Positions 36,128 through 44,906 of a stretch of 64,000 nt of DNA are shown piece after piece. Location of the stretch: assembly GCF_000189275.1 (NCBI RefSeq), contig NZ_AEVT01000098.1:1-64000 (forward strand), read 5' to 3'. The notes under the pieces were generated by a model. The model saw only the letters and a list, made by a program, of their open reading frames with translations. It was not told the DNA's origin and ran no database searches. Source of the DNA: Vibrio sinaloensis DSM 21326 (lineage in GTDB: Bacteria; Pseudomonadota; Gammaproteobacteria; Enterobacterales; Vibrionaceae). Numbering within the stretch: position 1 is the stretch's first letter; each line of letters opens with the position of its first letter. The position numbers and the translations under genes were made by a program.

Positions 36128-37272
36128 CATTTTTATCTCGAGAAGAGTTTCCTAGTTATAGGGAGGATGTTGCAACTTTGATCGAATCAGAACTCTCTAG
36201 CCATTGTGATATCAAGTTTTTTGCCCGAAGTAAGGTTACTGATGAGAAAAGTATTGAAAAAAACAACGATTATAAATTTACAAAAGATTACGGGAAGGGG
36301 AGCTTAGCAAGAAAACTAAATAAAATTTCGCAGTTGGTATTATTGATTAAATTTTGTAATTATATGGTGAAGCACCGAGCATCAATTGCAATTGTGCGAG
36401 ATGACCCGTTTTCTGCGATGGTAGTTATATTACTTTCTAAGCTGTTTGGGTTTGAGTTTTGTTACTGGGTTTCGTTTCTCAATGGCGAAATGTTACGTGA
36501 TGATGCAATGCGCAGAAAAAGCAGAATAAGAATGATGCTAGCGTATTGGACATTGTCACTTGAGACTTTTGTATTTAGGCAAGCTAGCAATGCTATCTTT
36601 CAAAGCGAGCCTATGCAGGAATACTTTGAAAGTCGCTATTCTAGAAAGTTCAAGTCAATTGCTATCCCTATGGGAGCTGACTTCATAAATGCTGAAAGAT
36701 TCAAGTCTAATAAACGCGTTCCTTATTCAATTTCATATATAGGTAGTATGGATTTGAGTAGAAATATTGATTTTGTTATCGATACCTTTGCACTAGTTAA
36801 AGAGGAAATTCCAACGTCTAAGCTGTTTTTGATTGGAGGAAGTGTTAGGAAGGATTCTGAAGAACGAGTAAAGGAGTATATTGATCAAAAAGGGCTAACT
36901 TCAAGCATTATCTTGACAGGTCACATAGATAGAGAAAAAGCCTGGGAACTGTTGTCTAGCAGTAGCATCTCTATTTCTTATGTGCCAAGAAACAGCTTTT
37001 TTGATGTAAGTTCACCAACAAAGTTCGTTGAATCCATAGCTTTGGGAGTGCCAGTTGTTGCTAGTGATATCCCCGATCAAAAGTTATTCTCTGAGCAAAT
37101 AGGGCTGGAGAAGTTCATCTGTAGAAATGACAAAGAAGAATTTTCAAATAAAATACTAGAAATAGTTAATAGAAATGAAGTCTTAGAAGAATCTACAATA
37201 AAGAAAGCCAAAGAAACTAGGGATTATCGGTTTTTAGGAATAAGGTTATATAATTTTCTTAATGAGATTTAA
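36118..37272 (+). CDS. Glycosyltransferase family 4 protein (first of three)
   Basis: A 384-residue GT-B-fold glycosyltransferase. The acceptor-side N-terminal half is followed by the donor-binding half with SISYIGSMDLSRNIDFVID, SKLFLIGGS, LTGHIDREKAWELL and the E-x7-E-type region SSPTKFVESIALGVPVVASD. The start overlaps the previous gene by ten bases. Probably a retaining transferase adding one sugar of the repeat on the cytoplasmic face. Donor unknown; AT-rich. Confidence 0.82.
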   Translation: MEVAFLSREEFPSYREDVATLIESELSSHCDIKFFARSKVTDEKSIEKNNDYKFTKDYGKGSLARKLNKISQLVLLIKFCNYMVKHRASIAIVRDDPFSAMVVILLSKLFGFEFCYWVSFLNGEMLRDDAMRRKSRIRMMLAYWTLSLETFVFRQASNAIFQSEPMQEYFESRYSRKFKSIAIPMGADFINAERFKSNKRVPYSISYIGSMDLSRNIDFVIDTFALVKEEIPTSKLFLIGGSVRKDSEERVKEYIDQKGLTSSIILTGHIDREKAWELLSSSSISISYVPRNSFFDVSSPTKFVESIALGVPVVASDIPDQKLFSEQIGLEKFICRNDKEEFSNKILEIVNRNEVLEESTIKKAKETRDYRFLGIRLYNFLNEI

Positions 37273-37273
37273 T

Positions 37274-38338
37274 ATGATAAATGTATTGTTTTTCGGTCCA
37301 GATATTAACGATGAATCTCTGTGTGGTGGACAAGTTACTCACGTAAAGAATATTGTTAATTTATTTGGTGAACATGAGAAAGTATCCGTGTCAAGCTTGG
37401 CTAGTTCGGGTGGTAATCATGATAATGAATATTTTTATAAGAAAGTTTTTCGATTGATTAGAGTCGCAGTATGGCTGTTTGTAAACTGTAAGGAGTATGA
37501 TGTTTTTCATATTAACTCTACATTCGATAACCGTAGCCTTGTTAGAGATGGAATTTTTATTTCCATTTTGATTCTAAAGGGAAAGAAATACTTCGTGCAG
37601 TTTCATGGTGGAGAACCAGAACGTGCTTCTATATTAAAGTTTAGATTGTTTAATTCTCTTATGAAGAAGTTGCTCTCGGAATCTAGCAAGCTTTTAGTAT
37701 TGACAGACAACCAAATGAATTCTGTCAAGAGATATATTGGCTGTGAGTCAGAACTGGTATCGAATTTTCTGGATTACGAGCCAGAAGTTGAAGATAAAAA
37801 TATTAATACTGTCCCTACATTTTTATTTCTAGCAAGAGTGGATAAGAAGAAGGGTATCTACGAACTGCTCGATGCTGTTCACAGTTTATCAGATATAAAT
37901 ATTAAACTTTTAATCGCTGGGTCTGGTCCGGATTTAAACGATGTTAGATCAAGGGTTCTTAAACTAGGTTTAGATGAGCGCGTCGAGTTTACCGGTTTCG
38001 TGCAAGGCGATGATAAGACAGCGGTATATAGATCAGCAGATTTCTTTATCCTTCCTTCGTACGAAGAAGCTTTCCCATACTCTGTTTTGGAAGCTCAGTC
38101 TTTTGGGTTGCCTGTAGTAGCAACAAAAGTTGGTTCTCTGGAAAAAATAATTTCAGATGGCAGCAATGGTTTTCTAATTGAACCTCAGGACTCTCACAGT
38201 ATCTCGAAAGTAATGAGAGCACTTGTTTCTGAAAGCCATCTTTATCCCGAGCTTTCCAGATCATCATTTACAAATTCATTGCGATATTCAAGAGGTGCAA
38301 TGGAGAAAACATTTATTTCACTGTGGAAGTTATCATGA
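37274..38338 (+). CDS. Glycosyltransferase family 4 protein (second of three)
   Basis: A 354-residue GT-B glycosyltransferase with the GT4 hallmarks: N-terminal LFFGPDINDESLCGGQVTHV (GG loop), FLARVDKKKGIYELLDAV, LIAGSGPDLNDV, VEFTGFVQGDDKT and PSYEEAFPYSVLEAQSFGLP (E-x7-E). An ATG at 37262, inside the preceding gene, is in frame; 37274 fits the family N-terminus better. Donor and linkage unknown. Its last codons overlap the next gene (ATGA). Confidence 0.87.
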   Translation: MINVLFFGPDINDESLCGGQVTHVKNIVNLFGEHEKVSVSSLASSGGNHDNEYFYKKVFRLIRVAVWLFVNCKEYDVFHINSTFDNRSLVRDGIFISILILKGKKYFVQFHGGEPERASILKFRLFNSLMKKLLSESSKLLVLTDNQMNSVKRYIGCESELVSNFLDYEPEVEDKNINTVPTFLFLARVDKKKGIYELLDAVHSLSDINIKLLIAGSGPDLNDVRSRVLKLGLDERVEFTGFVQGDDKTAVYRSADFFILPSYEEAFPYSVLEAQSFGLPVVATKVGSLEKIISDGSNGFLIEPQDSHSISKVMRALVSESHLYPELSRSSFTNSLRYSRGAMEKTFISLWKLS

Positions 38339-39522
38339 AGGTGCTTTTAAACGCATTTCAGTTCGACTTGAATGGTGTTTCGGAAGGTTATTTGGCCGCT
38401 AAGTGGCACCAATCACTTTCGGAGTATTGTGATGTCGATGTTGTTTCATCAGACAAAAACGAGGGTTCAATTACTTATCAACCTTCTAGGAGGTTTAATC
38501 TTAAAAGAGGTGTTTTACAGAGAATAAATCAGGCGGTTAAGCTTGATTACTTTTACTACAACTATAAAAGCTCTGTAGAGCTAAGAAACATTGTGCGCAA
38601 CTACGATGTTCTTCATCATGTCTCACCAGTCGCACCTCGTTATCCAGTTTCGCTCAGTAAGTATGCCAACAACTTTGTATTGGGTCCTATTGCTGGAGGG
38701 CTAAGAGTTCCCATGGCTTTTAGAAATGAAGTAGAAGGTAGCGAAGAGCTGTTCCTCAAAATGAGAAGTATAGACGCATTGAGGCTAAAACATGACAAAT
38801 CTTTGGTAAATACTTACGAAAGGGCTTCTAAAATCTTGGTCGCTGGTAGCTATTTAGAAAACATTTTACCAGAACGATTTCATCATAAGTTTCAGCCTTT
38901 TCTAGACGTTGGCGTAGACATTAATACTTTTCAGTTTGTAAAAAGGTCTCGTGGGGATAGTAAGCTTCGACTTATTTATGTTGGTAGAGTCGTTCCTTAT
39001 AAAGGTCTAATTTACTTGCTTAAAGCGATATCTAAGCTGGATAAAAATGTTAAGAAAGATATCGAATTGGTTGTAGCTGGAGATAGAGGGGAAACTCAGT
39101 ACGAGAAAGACTGCTATCGCTTTGTCGCTGCCAATAATTTAACAGAATCGGTAATATTTAAAGGCTTTGTTTCCAAGAATGAAGTGAATAAACTTTACGA
39201 GAGCTCTCATGTGTTTTGTTTCCCTAGTTTGGCTGAAGCCGGAGGGACTGTGGTTGTCGAGGCTCTATCTAAAGGCTTACCTATAATAGCTGCAAATGTA
39301 GGTGGCCCAGCCGAGAGCGTTAACAATAGTTGTGGTCGTTTAGTTGATGTCAGTAATCCTGAATCTTTGGTCGAAGATTTAGCTGATACCATACAAAGGT
39401 TTTATTTGGATTCTAATCTCATTGAAACGTTGAGTATAGGTGCAAGAAAACGCGCTGAGTCAATGTATGACTGGAATGTGAGAGCAAAAAGGATGGCTAG
39501 AATATATGAGTCCTGTATCTAA
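38335..39522 (+). CDS. Glycosyltransferase family 4 protein (third of three)
   Basis: A 395-residue GT-B glycosyltransferase: VLLNAFQFDLNGVSEGYLAA at the N-terminus, LRLIYVGRVVPYKGLIYLLKA, LVVAGDRGETQYEKD, VIFKGFVSKNEVNKLY and PSLAEAGGTVVVEALSKGLP (E-x7-E). ATG 38335 overlaps the previous stop (ATGA) and has GGAAG upstream, so it is translationally coupled. Adds a further sugar of the repeat unit. Donor unknown. Confidence 0.87.
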   Translation: MKVLLNAFQFDLNGVSEGYLAAKWHQSLSEYCDVDVVSSDKNEGSITYQPSRRFNLKRGVLQRINQAVKLDYFYYNYKSSVELRNIVRNYDVLHHVSPVAPRYPVSLSKYANNFVLGPIAGGLRVPMAFRNEVEGSEELFLKMRSIDALRLKHDKSLVNTYERASKILVAGSYLENILPERFHHKFQPFLDVGVDINTFQFVKRSRGDSKLRLIYVGRVVPYKGLIYLLKAISKLDKNVKKDIELVVAGDRGETQYEKDCYRFVAANNLTESVIFKGFVSKNEVNKLYESSHVFCFPSLAEAGGTVVVEALSKGLPIIAANVGGPAESVNNSCGRLVDVSNPESLVEDLADTIQRFYLDSNLIETLSIGARKRAESMYDWNVRAKRMARIYESCI

Positions 39523-40693
39523 GGTTACGGAACAGATTTACCTTAAATCGAAAGCAGAAAACTTTGCAGGAGAAGATCCATTTGATGGGTTAAATAGTAA
39601 AGTTTTTGATTTTTTCCCTTTTTTAAAAAACGGGCTGTTTGGTCTCGCGTGGACTCAGTTTTTTAAGCGTTCTCGCTTAAATTTTCGACCATTCTTTGGA
39701 GTTCCTAAAAAACGCAACCCTAAAGGGATCGCGTTATTTATATTGGGCCTAATACAAGAGTTCAAATTGAAGGGAACCAATCATTCTATTGAAGAAGCGG
39801 TCGCTCTCGCAGATTGGCTCATTGACAATCAGTGCGAAAAGAAAATGTGGAACCACAGTTGTTGGGGGTATCACTTTGACTGGAAGGCACGAGCTTTTTT
39901 TGTGCCAAAAGGTAAGCCTAATGTGATCTCTACTATATACGTTGCGCAAGCTTTATATCAGTTGTCTGGGCTGTTAGAAGGGCTGGATTTTGAAAAAGCA
40001 GAAAAGTACAAGGAGGCTGCGTTCAATTCAGCCGACTTTATCGTGGAAACTTTGTATACAAAGGATGAGAAAAACGAGTTTTTTGCATACATTCCCGGTG
40101 AGAAAGCTTTTGTACATAATGCTAGTTTATGGGCTGCGGCTTGGGTCTCTGTTGTTGCAGCAGAAAAGAACAACAAGAAATATGCTGAGCTAGCAATTAA
40201 GGTTGCTAGACAATCAGTTGACGCGCAGAACAACGACGGTTCTTGGGTTTATGGTACAAGAAGTCATCATCAGTTTATCGATGGGTTTCATACTGGCTAT
40301 AACTTAGAAGCTTTGAACTTAATTCGAGAAAGTTTAGGAATTAGCGAGTTTGATTCTTCAATTTCTTCAGGTTACGAATTCTACAAACAGAACCTGTTCG
40401 AAGCGGATGGCACAGCAAAGTATTACCATAATAATAAATACCCATTGGACCCGCACTCCGTTTCACAAGCGATAATAACGATAAGCAAATTAGGCGAGAG
40501 TCTTACCGACAAAGAGTTGTTGGAGAATGTGATCAATAAAGCGATATCAGAGCTCTATCTAGAAGTTAAAGGCCAGTTTGTTTACCAAAAAACGAAATCA
40601 CACACTAACTCGATTAATTACATGCGCTGGACTCAAGCCTGGATGTATTACTCGTTAAGTTTGTATTCATTAAATAGGGAAAATGATGAATAG
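39506..40693 (+). CDS. (Alpha/alpha)-toroid protein of unknown function in the polysaccharide operon
   Basis: A 395-residue soluble protein with no signal peptide, built of repeated helical pairs. Recurrent features such as WLIDNQ, NASLWAAAWVSVVAAE and QNNDGSWVYG resemble the toroids of uronyl C5-epimerases, unsaturated glucuronyl hydrolases and terpene-cyclase-like proteins. His and Trp cluster in HSCWGYHFDWKARAFF and SHHQFIDGFHTGYN, a plausible sugar-binding groove. With UDP-ManNAcA made by the same operon, modification of a uronic acid residue is a possible but unproven role. It overlaps neighbours on both sides, so it belongs to the operon. Confidence 0.6.
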   Translation: MSPVSKVTEQIYLKSKAENFAGEDPFDGLNSKVFDFFPFLKNGLFGLAWTQFFKRSRLNFRPFFGVPKKRNPKGIALFILGLIQEFKLKGTNHSIEEAVALADWLIDNQCEKKMWNHSCWGYHFDWKARAFFVPKGKPNVISTIYVAQALYQLSGLLEGLDFEKAEKYKEAAFNSADFIVETLYTKDEKNEFFAYIPGEKAFVHNASLWAAAWVSVVAAEKNNKKYAELAIKVARQSVDAQNNDGSWVYGTRSHHQFIDGFHTGYNLEALNLIRESLGISEFDSSISSGYEFYKQNLFEADGTAKYYHNNKYPLDPHSVSQAIITISKLGESLTDKELLENVINKAISELYLEVKGQFVYQKTKSHTNSINYMRWTQAWMYYSLSLYSLNRENDE

Positions 40694-41438
40694 AATTAAA
40701 TTTCTTGATTCACCAATGGATATCGCATCTATGGGTGAAACCGTGGATTATATCAAAAATCGTATTTTAGACGGAAAGTTTACCCAGCATGTCGTCGTTA
40801 ATGTTGCTAAGTTAGTCAATATGAAGAAAGACCCTGAACTGGCGCAGTCAGTTACAGAGTGTGACATTATCAATATTGATGGAATGGGTGTTGTGTGGGG
40901 AGCTCGCTTTGTCGGTCATGACGTTTCTGAACGTGTGGCTGGCGTAGATTTGTTTATGGAACTAAACAAAATGGCTGAGCAAGAAGCATTACCTGTGTTT
41001 TACCTAGGAGCGACCGAAGAAGTGGTGGCTGAAACCGCGGCAAAGATGCAAAGCTTGCACCCTGACCTAAACATTGTTGGGGCTCATCATGGATATTTTT
41101 GGGATGATGAACAGTCGGTGGTGGATAAAATCCGTGAATCAGGTGCCAAGATGCTATTTGTCGCGATTACTTCACCAAAGAAAGAGAATTTTATTAATCG
41201 CTGGAAATCTCAATTAGGTGTGAATTTTGTCATGGGAGTAGGAGGCACTTTTGATGTGGTGGCGGGGAAGGTGGAACGTGCTCCAGTTTGGATGCAGAAC
41301 TCCGGTTTAGAGTGGTTTTACCGAGTCGTACAGGAACCCGGCCGCATGTGGAAGCGTTATGCGACAACAAATACCAGTTACGCATGGCTGTTACTACAAG
41401 AAAAGACAAAGAAACGTGATGCATTTAAGTCTTCTTAA
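40683..41438 (+). CDS. WecG/TagA/CpsF family glycosyltransferase (GT26)
   Basis: A 251-residue glycosyltransferase. Family marks: VVVNVAKLVNMKKDPELA, NIDGMGVVWGARFVG, FYLGATEEV, GAHHGYFWDDE, FVAITSPKKENFI, GVGGTFDVVAGKVERAPVWMQ and the C-terminal GLEWFYRVVQEPGRMWKRY. WecG of this family transfers ManNAcA, TagA transfers ManNAc; with wecB and wecC in the operon, ManNAcA is the likely donor. Membrane-associated at the inner face. Two adjacent ATGs (40683, 40686) are possible. Confidence 0.9.
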   Translation: MMNRIKFLDSPMDIASMGETVDYIKNRILDGKFTQHVVVNVAKLVNMKKDPELAQSVTECDIINIDGMGVVWGARFVGHDVSERVAGVDLFMELNKMAEQEALPVFYLGATEEVVAETAAKMQSLHPDLNIVGAHHGYFWDDEQSVVDKIRESGAKMLFVAITSPKKENFINRWKSQLGVNFVMGVGGTFDVVAGKVERAPVWMQNSGLEWFYRVVQEPGRMWKRYATTNTSYAWLLLQEKTKKRDAFKSS

Positions 41439-42084
41439 CAAAGTTACTTCAAGCACCTTATTGATGCTCATTGCTGTAAGCTCAGTTTTTGTTATTTCCT
41501 TTGCATTTAAAAATGCGATGGGCAACTTATATTTTGTTTCCTTAGAACAATTGGTCGCTAAGCATCAAGATAACATTACACAGGACGCGGTAAATGCTCT
41601 TCAGGATCAAGTTTCCGGTGTCGAAAAATGGTCTATAGATAATCCTCAATATTTACTTTATCTGGCTCAAACTGAACGTTGGATGGGAAATTATGATGGC
41701 TATCACGTGAACCAAAATTTGATTGAGCAACGATTACATCGAGCTAACGCGATACGCCCGACATCGGCTCACCAGTTTGCTCAGCTTGCCAGGGAGTCTT
41801 GGCTAGAAGGGGATGGAAATGGTGCTGTTAGAAGTAATTTGTCTAAAGCTCAACAGCTTGCACCATTCGATACACGTATTGCACTCTACAGTCTTGACTA
41901 CTATTTATCCTACTGGCCAGAGCTGTCACTCGATGAAAAGATCCAGGCGACTCGGTATTTGTTGAATTCACAAAATTATCAAATTACCTATGAGTGGAAG
42001 TACCTATTTCGTGATCAAGAAAAGAAGACGAGAGCGTGTAGTCTTTTAAATTTTAATAATGTCAATAATCGTTATTGTAAATAA
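41419..42084 (+). CDS. VpsP-like polysaccharide biosynthesis protein
   Basis: A 221-residue protein anchored by one N-terminal TM helix (about 12-32). A helical, TPR-like periplasmic part follows (YLLYLAQTERWMGNYDGYH, LHRANAIRPTSAHQFAQLAR, LSKAQQLAPFDTRIALYSLDYYL). It resembles VpsP of Vibrio exopolysaccharide loci, whose role is not established. ATG 41419 overlaps the preceding gene by 20 bases; the open frame reaches back to 41359. The tail has three cysteines (CSLL, YCK). Confidence in the family name is moderate. Confidence 0.65.
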   Translation: MHLSLLNKVTSSTLLMLIAVSSVFVISFAFKNAMGNLYFVSLEQLVAKHQDNITQDAVNALQDQVSGVEKWSIDNPQYLLYLAQTERWMGNYDGYHVNQNLIEQRLHRANAIRPTSAHQFAQLARESWLEGDGNGAVRSNLSKAQQLAPFDTRIALYSLDYYLSYWPELSLDEKIQATRYLLNSQNYQITYEWKYLFRDQEKKTRACSLLNFNNVNNRYCK

Positions 42085-42240
42085 GAAAGGCTTGCTTACG
42101 AGATAAGGTGTTAATTGTATCTAAATTGAGACAGAATAAAAATAATTATCATGCAAACGGTTTATTTGTTAGCATTTCATTGGTCTGGATTATTTATCTG
42201 GACTGCTTCCCCTTAAACTCAAAACTATATAAGGATGTTT

Positions 42241-42720
42241 ATGAAGTTAAAGGCATTAGCGTTAAGTGCTGCTCTGGGCTTATCTGTTGTAACTAGCCCG
42301 GTCACTTTAGCGCAAGAAATTAGTGCTTCGCAATTAGCAGAAGTTATTGCGAGTTCTAATCTCTCAGCGGAAGAGCTCGTTGCTCAACTGATTGCTCAGT
42401 ATCCAGAAATGGTCGCGAGTGTTGTTGAAGCGGTTGTCAAAGCGAACCCAGAAGCGGCTGCTGATGTAGTGAGCGCTGCAATTAAAGCGGCTCCAGCGTC
42501 TGCGGATGTGGTAGTGAGCTCTGCGATGGCGGCTGCACCAAGTGCAACTGCTGAGGTTGTACAAGTTGCTCAGGCTGCAAACATTTCTAATGAAATTATT
42601 ACAGCGGCAGCAATTCAGGCGGGTGCGGACCCGACTCAAATAGCGCAAGCAACGGCGGCAGGTATTCCTTCAATTCCTGATGTACCTGCTCCGCAGCCAA
42701 GGGCTGTTTCTGGCAGCTAA
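42241..42720 (+). CDS. Secreted Ala/Val-rich helical-repeat protein
   Basis: A 159-residue exported protein. A signal peptide (about 1-26, ending TLAQE) is followed by about four tandem helical repeats of 15-18 residues, each built on a V/A-rich helix and a xAxP or ANP turn (VVEAVVKANPEAAAD, VVSAAIKAAPASAD, VVVSSAMAAAPSATAE, VVQVAQAANIS), then a Pro-rich tail. AAGGA lies five bases before the ATG and a terminator follows. Function not recognised. In this operon it might be a matrix-associated or export-accessory protein. Confidence 0.75.
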   Translation: MKLKALALSAALGLSVVTSPVTLAQEISASQLAEVIASSNLSAEELVAQLIAQYPEMVASVVEAVVKANPEAAADVVSAAIKAAPASADVVVSSAMAAAPSATAEVVQVAQAANISNEIITAAAIQAGADPTQIAQATAAGIPSIPDVPAPQPRAVSGS

Positions 42721-42747
42721 CTGTCTGACGTAACCACACTAAGATAT

Positions 42748-42769
42748 AAGCCCTTAACTGGGCTTTTTT
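42748..42769 (+). terminator. Intra-operon terminator
   Basis: AAGCCC, six-base loop, GGGCTT then TTTT. It lies between the repeat-protein gene and the ligase-family gene, only 13 bases before the next start codon. With an ops/RfaH leader, readthrough could depend on RfaH. Confidence 0.8.
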
Positions 42770-42781
42770 CATGGAAGTATT

Positions 42782-44179
42782 ATGGCTCGTTTGGAAAAAT
42801 TGAGTTTTTATTTGTTGCTGGGCCTGATCATTTGGTTACCTATACCACTTGCATCCAATCGAGTTTGGGCATGGTCGATCGCTGAAGCTTGGATAGCCAT
42901 TCAATCATTATTGCTTATCGCTAGCTACGTTATAACAAAGACACCTTTCCCTTTCGCTAGGGTGTGGCGGTTTTCGTGGCTATTGATCCCATTGGGCGTA
43001 TTCCAAATCTGGGTAGGATTCCAGCTCATCCCATTAAGTATCCCCACGTTAGAGCAGATTTCACCAAGTGCAGCTGAACTCTATTTGCAGGTTGGAAGTA
43101 GTACTGGGGCGATTTCACTAGATACACATGCGACCAAAACGGCTTGGGTTAAAGGCTTGAGTTACACATTATTTGCATTTAATGCGGCGGTATTAATTTA
43201 TACAACGCACCGCCTAAGGCAAGTGCTGTATGTCATCGTATTCAGCGGCGCGTTTCAAGCCTTCTACGGCGCCATGGCTGTGCTGTTAAATTGGGAGCAT
43301 TCACTGGTGTTTGGCTTTAAGGAGTCTGGGGTTGCGACGGGTTCTTTTGTTTATAAGAATCATCTAGCCAATTACCTGATGTTGTGTCTAGCGCTGGGAA
43401 TTGGTCTGATCGTTTCCCAACTTCATGTCAGTGCATCGGGCAATTGGTCTGAGAGGCTAAAAAGGTGGAGCGATGGGTTAATATCAAGAAAGATGTTTGT
43501 TCGCTTGGCGCTGGTGATAATGGTTATTGCACTTGTTATGACCCGTTCTAGGATGGGCAATACGGCTTTCTTTCTGGCAACAACAGTTGGCGCTTTTGCC
43601 GCGCTGTTATTCTATCGTCAAAAACCACGTGCTTTGATGATGTTGATCGTGAGTTTGATTATCGTTGATACCGCCGTTGTCGGTAGTGTGTTCGGTTTAG
43701 ACAAAGTAAAAGAGCGACTGGAGCAAACATCTGCGCTACAAGAAACGCGAGATGAGGTCGTTCAATGGTCGTTACCAATTGTACGAGATTATGCGGTAAC
43801 AGGCACCGGAGCAGGCACGTTCTATACCGTGTTTCCTATGTATAGCCAGTACAATATTGGATTCTATGACCATGCTCATAATGATTATCTTCAGTTTGTG
43901 GTCGAGGTTGGAATCCCAGCCACTTTACTACTGGGCTTTTGCTGGCTGTGGGCGATGTTCATTGCAGTGAAATCGATGCGACAAAGAAACAGCAAAACGC
44001 TTAAGGGAACCGCCTTAGGTGGGCTTATCGGGTTAATAGGTATGCTCATCCACATCTCAGTGGACTTTAATCTTCAAGCGCCTGCAAACTCAATCACCTT
44101 CATTCTAGTTCTTGTGTTAGTCGGATGTTCAGCAAGTATCAAAGTTGTCAACCGACCAAAGGAGGCTGCAGTTGTTTAA
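42782..44179 (+). CDS. O-antigen-ligase/polymerase family membrane protein (Wzy_C)
   Basis: A 465-residue protein with about 12 TM helices. The diagnostic periplasmic loop is near residues 335-375: VTGTGAGTFYTVFPMY followed by YDHAHNDYLQFVVEVG, the conserved H-x-H-N-D-Y-L-Q motif of the O-antigen ligase family. It could ligate the polymer to a lipid or protein acceptor, or act as a second polymerase; a Wzy-like protein already exists in the operon. GGAAG precedes the ATG. The C-terminus overlaps the start of the phosphatase gene. Confidence 0.88.
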   Translation: MARLEKLSFYLLLGLIIWLPIPLASNRVWAWSIAEAWIAIQSLLLIASYVITKTPFPFARVWRFSWLLIPLGVFQIWVGFQLIPLSIPTLEQISPSAAELYLQVGSSTGAISLDTHATKTAWVKGLSYTLFAFNAAVLIYTTHRLRQVLYVIVFSGAFQAFYGAMAVLLNWEHSLVFGFKESGVATGSFVYKNHLANYLMLCLALGIGLIVSQLHVSASGNWSERLKRWSDGLISRKMFVRLALVIMVIALVMTRSRMGNTAFFLATTVGAFAALLFYRQKPRALMMLIVSLIIVDTAVVGSVFGLDKVKERLEQTSALQETRDEVVQWSLPIVRDYAVTGTGAGTFYTVFPMYSQYNIGFYDHAHNDYLQFVVEVGIPATLLLGFCWLWAMFIAVKSMRQRNSKTLKGTALGGLIGLIGMLIHISVDFNLQAPANSITFILVLVLVGCSASIKVVNRPKEAAVV

Positions 44180-44615
44180 CAATATTTTGGTCGTATGCAT
44201 GGGGAATATCTGCCGCTCGCCAGTTGCAGAAGCCATGCTTTCAAATTTGTTACCTACTAGAAGTGTTAACTCAGCGGGTATTGTTGTAGAAAAGAGCAAG
44301 CTAAGTGGCTCAAAGGCTGCGATATATTCAATAGAGGTTGCCGCAGAGCACGACATCGACATTACTGAGCATCGAGCGCGTCAATTAACCCAAGAGATGT
44401 GCGTTGATGCCGATCTTATACTGGTGATGGATCAGGATCAGATAGAGCGAGTCGCAAGCATAAGCCCAACATCGCGAAGCAAAACGTTGTTGCTGGGTCA
44501 GTGGAGCGGGGAAGGTGAAATTGATGACCCTTACCAGAAAGAAAAACGTGCTTTCCAGCTTGCATATCAGAGTATTCACAAAGCGACAGAAGCTTGGGCA
44601 AGGCGTTTGAGTTGA
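44172..44615 (+). CDS. Low-molecular-weight protein tyrosine phosphatase (Wzb-like)
   Basis: A 147-residue cytoplasmic phosphatase. The P-loop VCMGNICRSP (C-x5-R-S) is near the N-terminus and the general-acid Asp lies in IDDPYQK. It should remove phosphates from the tyrosine tail of the Wzc-like kinase, allowing cycles of polymer export. The start is TTG at 44172: a perfect AGGAGG lies six bases upstream and the length becomes 147 as in Wzb; the open frame begins at 44145. It overlaps the ligase gene by eight bases and is the last intact gene of the operon. Confidence 0.92.
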   Translation: MFNNILVVCMGNICRSPVAEAMLSNLLPTRSVNSAGIVVEKSKLSGSKAAIYSIEVAAEHDIDITEHRARQLTQEMCVDADLILVMDQDQIERVASISPTSRSKTLLLGQWSGEGEIDDPYQKEKRAFQLAYQSIHKATEAWARRLS

Positions 44616-44635
44616 TCGTTCATTAAACCTGATAA

Positions 44636-44841
44636 AGCCACTTATCTGATAATCTGTTGTGGGCAAGTGAAGAAGTCACAGCGCCTGAGATGAAGACTCG
44701 ATAGCGGTGCAATTTCCACAGTACCAAGGGACGACTATCCAATCAGACAGTGATAGCCTGGTTAAATGGCAGGATGGATTCTTTGTCATTGATAGCAGTA
44801 AATTGGCCGGTAGAAGTTACCATTTCGTTGTCTCTCACTGA
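44636..44841 (+). pseudogene. Decayed gene remnant at the end of the polysaccharide operon
   Basis: Two short frames read like one protein with a frameshift. From 44636 the frame gives SHLSDNLLWASEEVTAPE before stopping at 44698. From 44689 another frame continues DEDSIAVQFPQYQG and ends with SKLAGRSYHFVVSH at 44841. Composition is protein-like, and no start or ribosome site of its own is convincing. I take it as the C-terminal relic of a secreted or matrix protein, but it could be a chance frame. Confidence 0.35.
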
Positions 44842-44860
44842 TCAATAACGTAAAAAACAA

Positions 44861-44890
44861 TAAGCCGGCAACTGCCGGCTTAATTTTTGT
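44861..44890. terminator. Strong terminator ending the polysaccharide operon
   Basis: TAAGCCGGCA/TGCCGGCTTA arms, then ATTTTTG on the plus strand. On the minus strand it can also serve the convergent 45-residue gene. Confidence 0.88.
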
Positions 44891-44906
44891 TTTGAAACCT
44901 AGCCAA

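Noticed and set aside
44145..44171. Longer N-terminus for the tyrosine phosphatase
   Set aside because: The AGGAGG six bases before the TTG at 44172, and the resulting Wzb-like length of 147, favour the shorter form.
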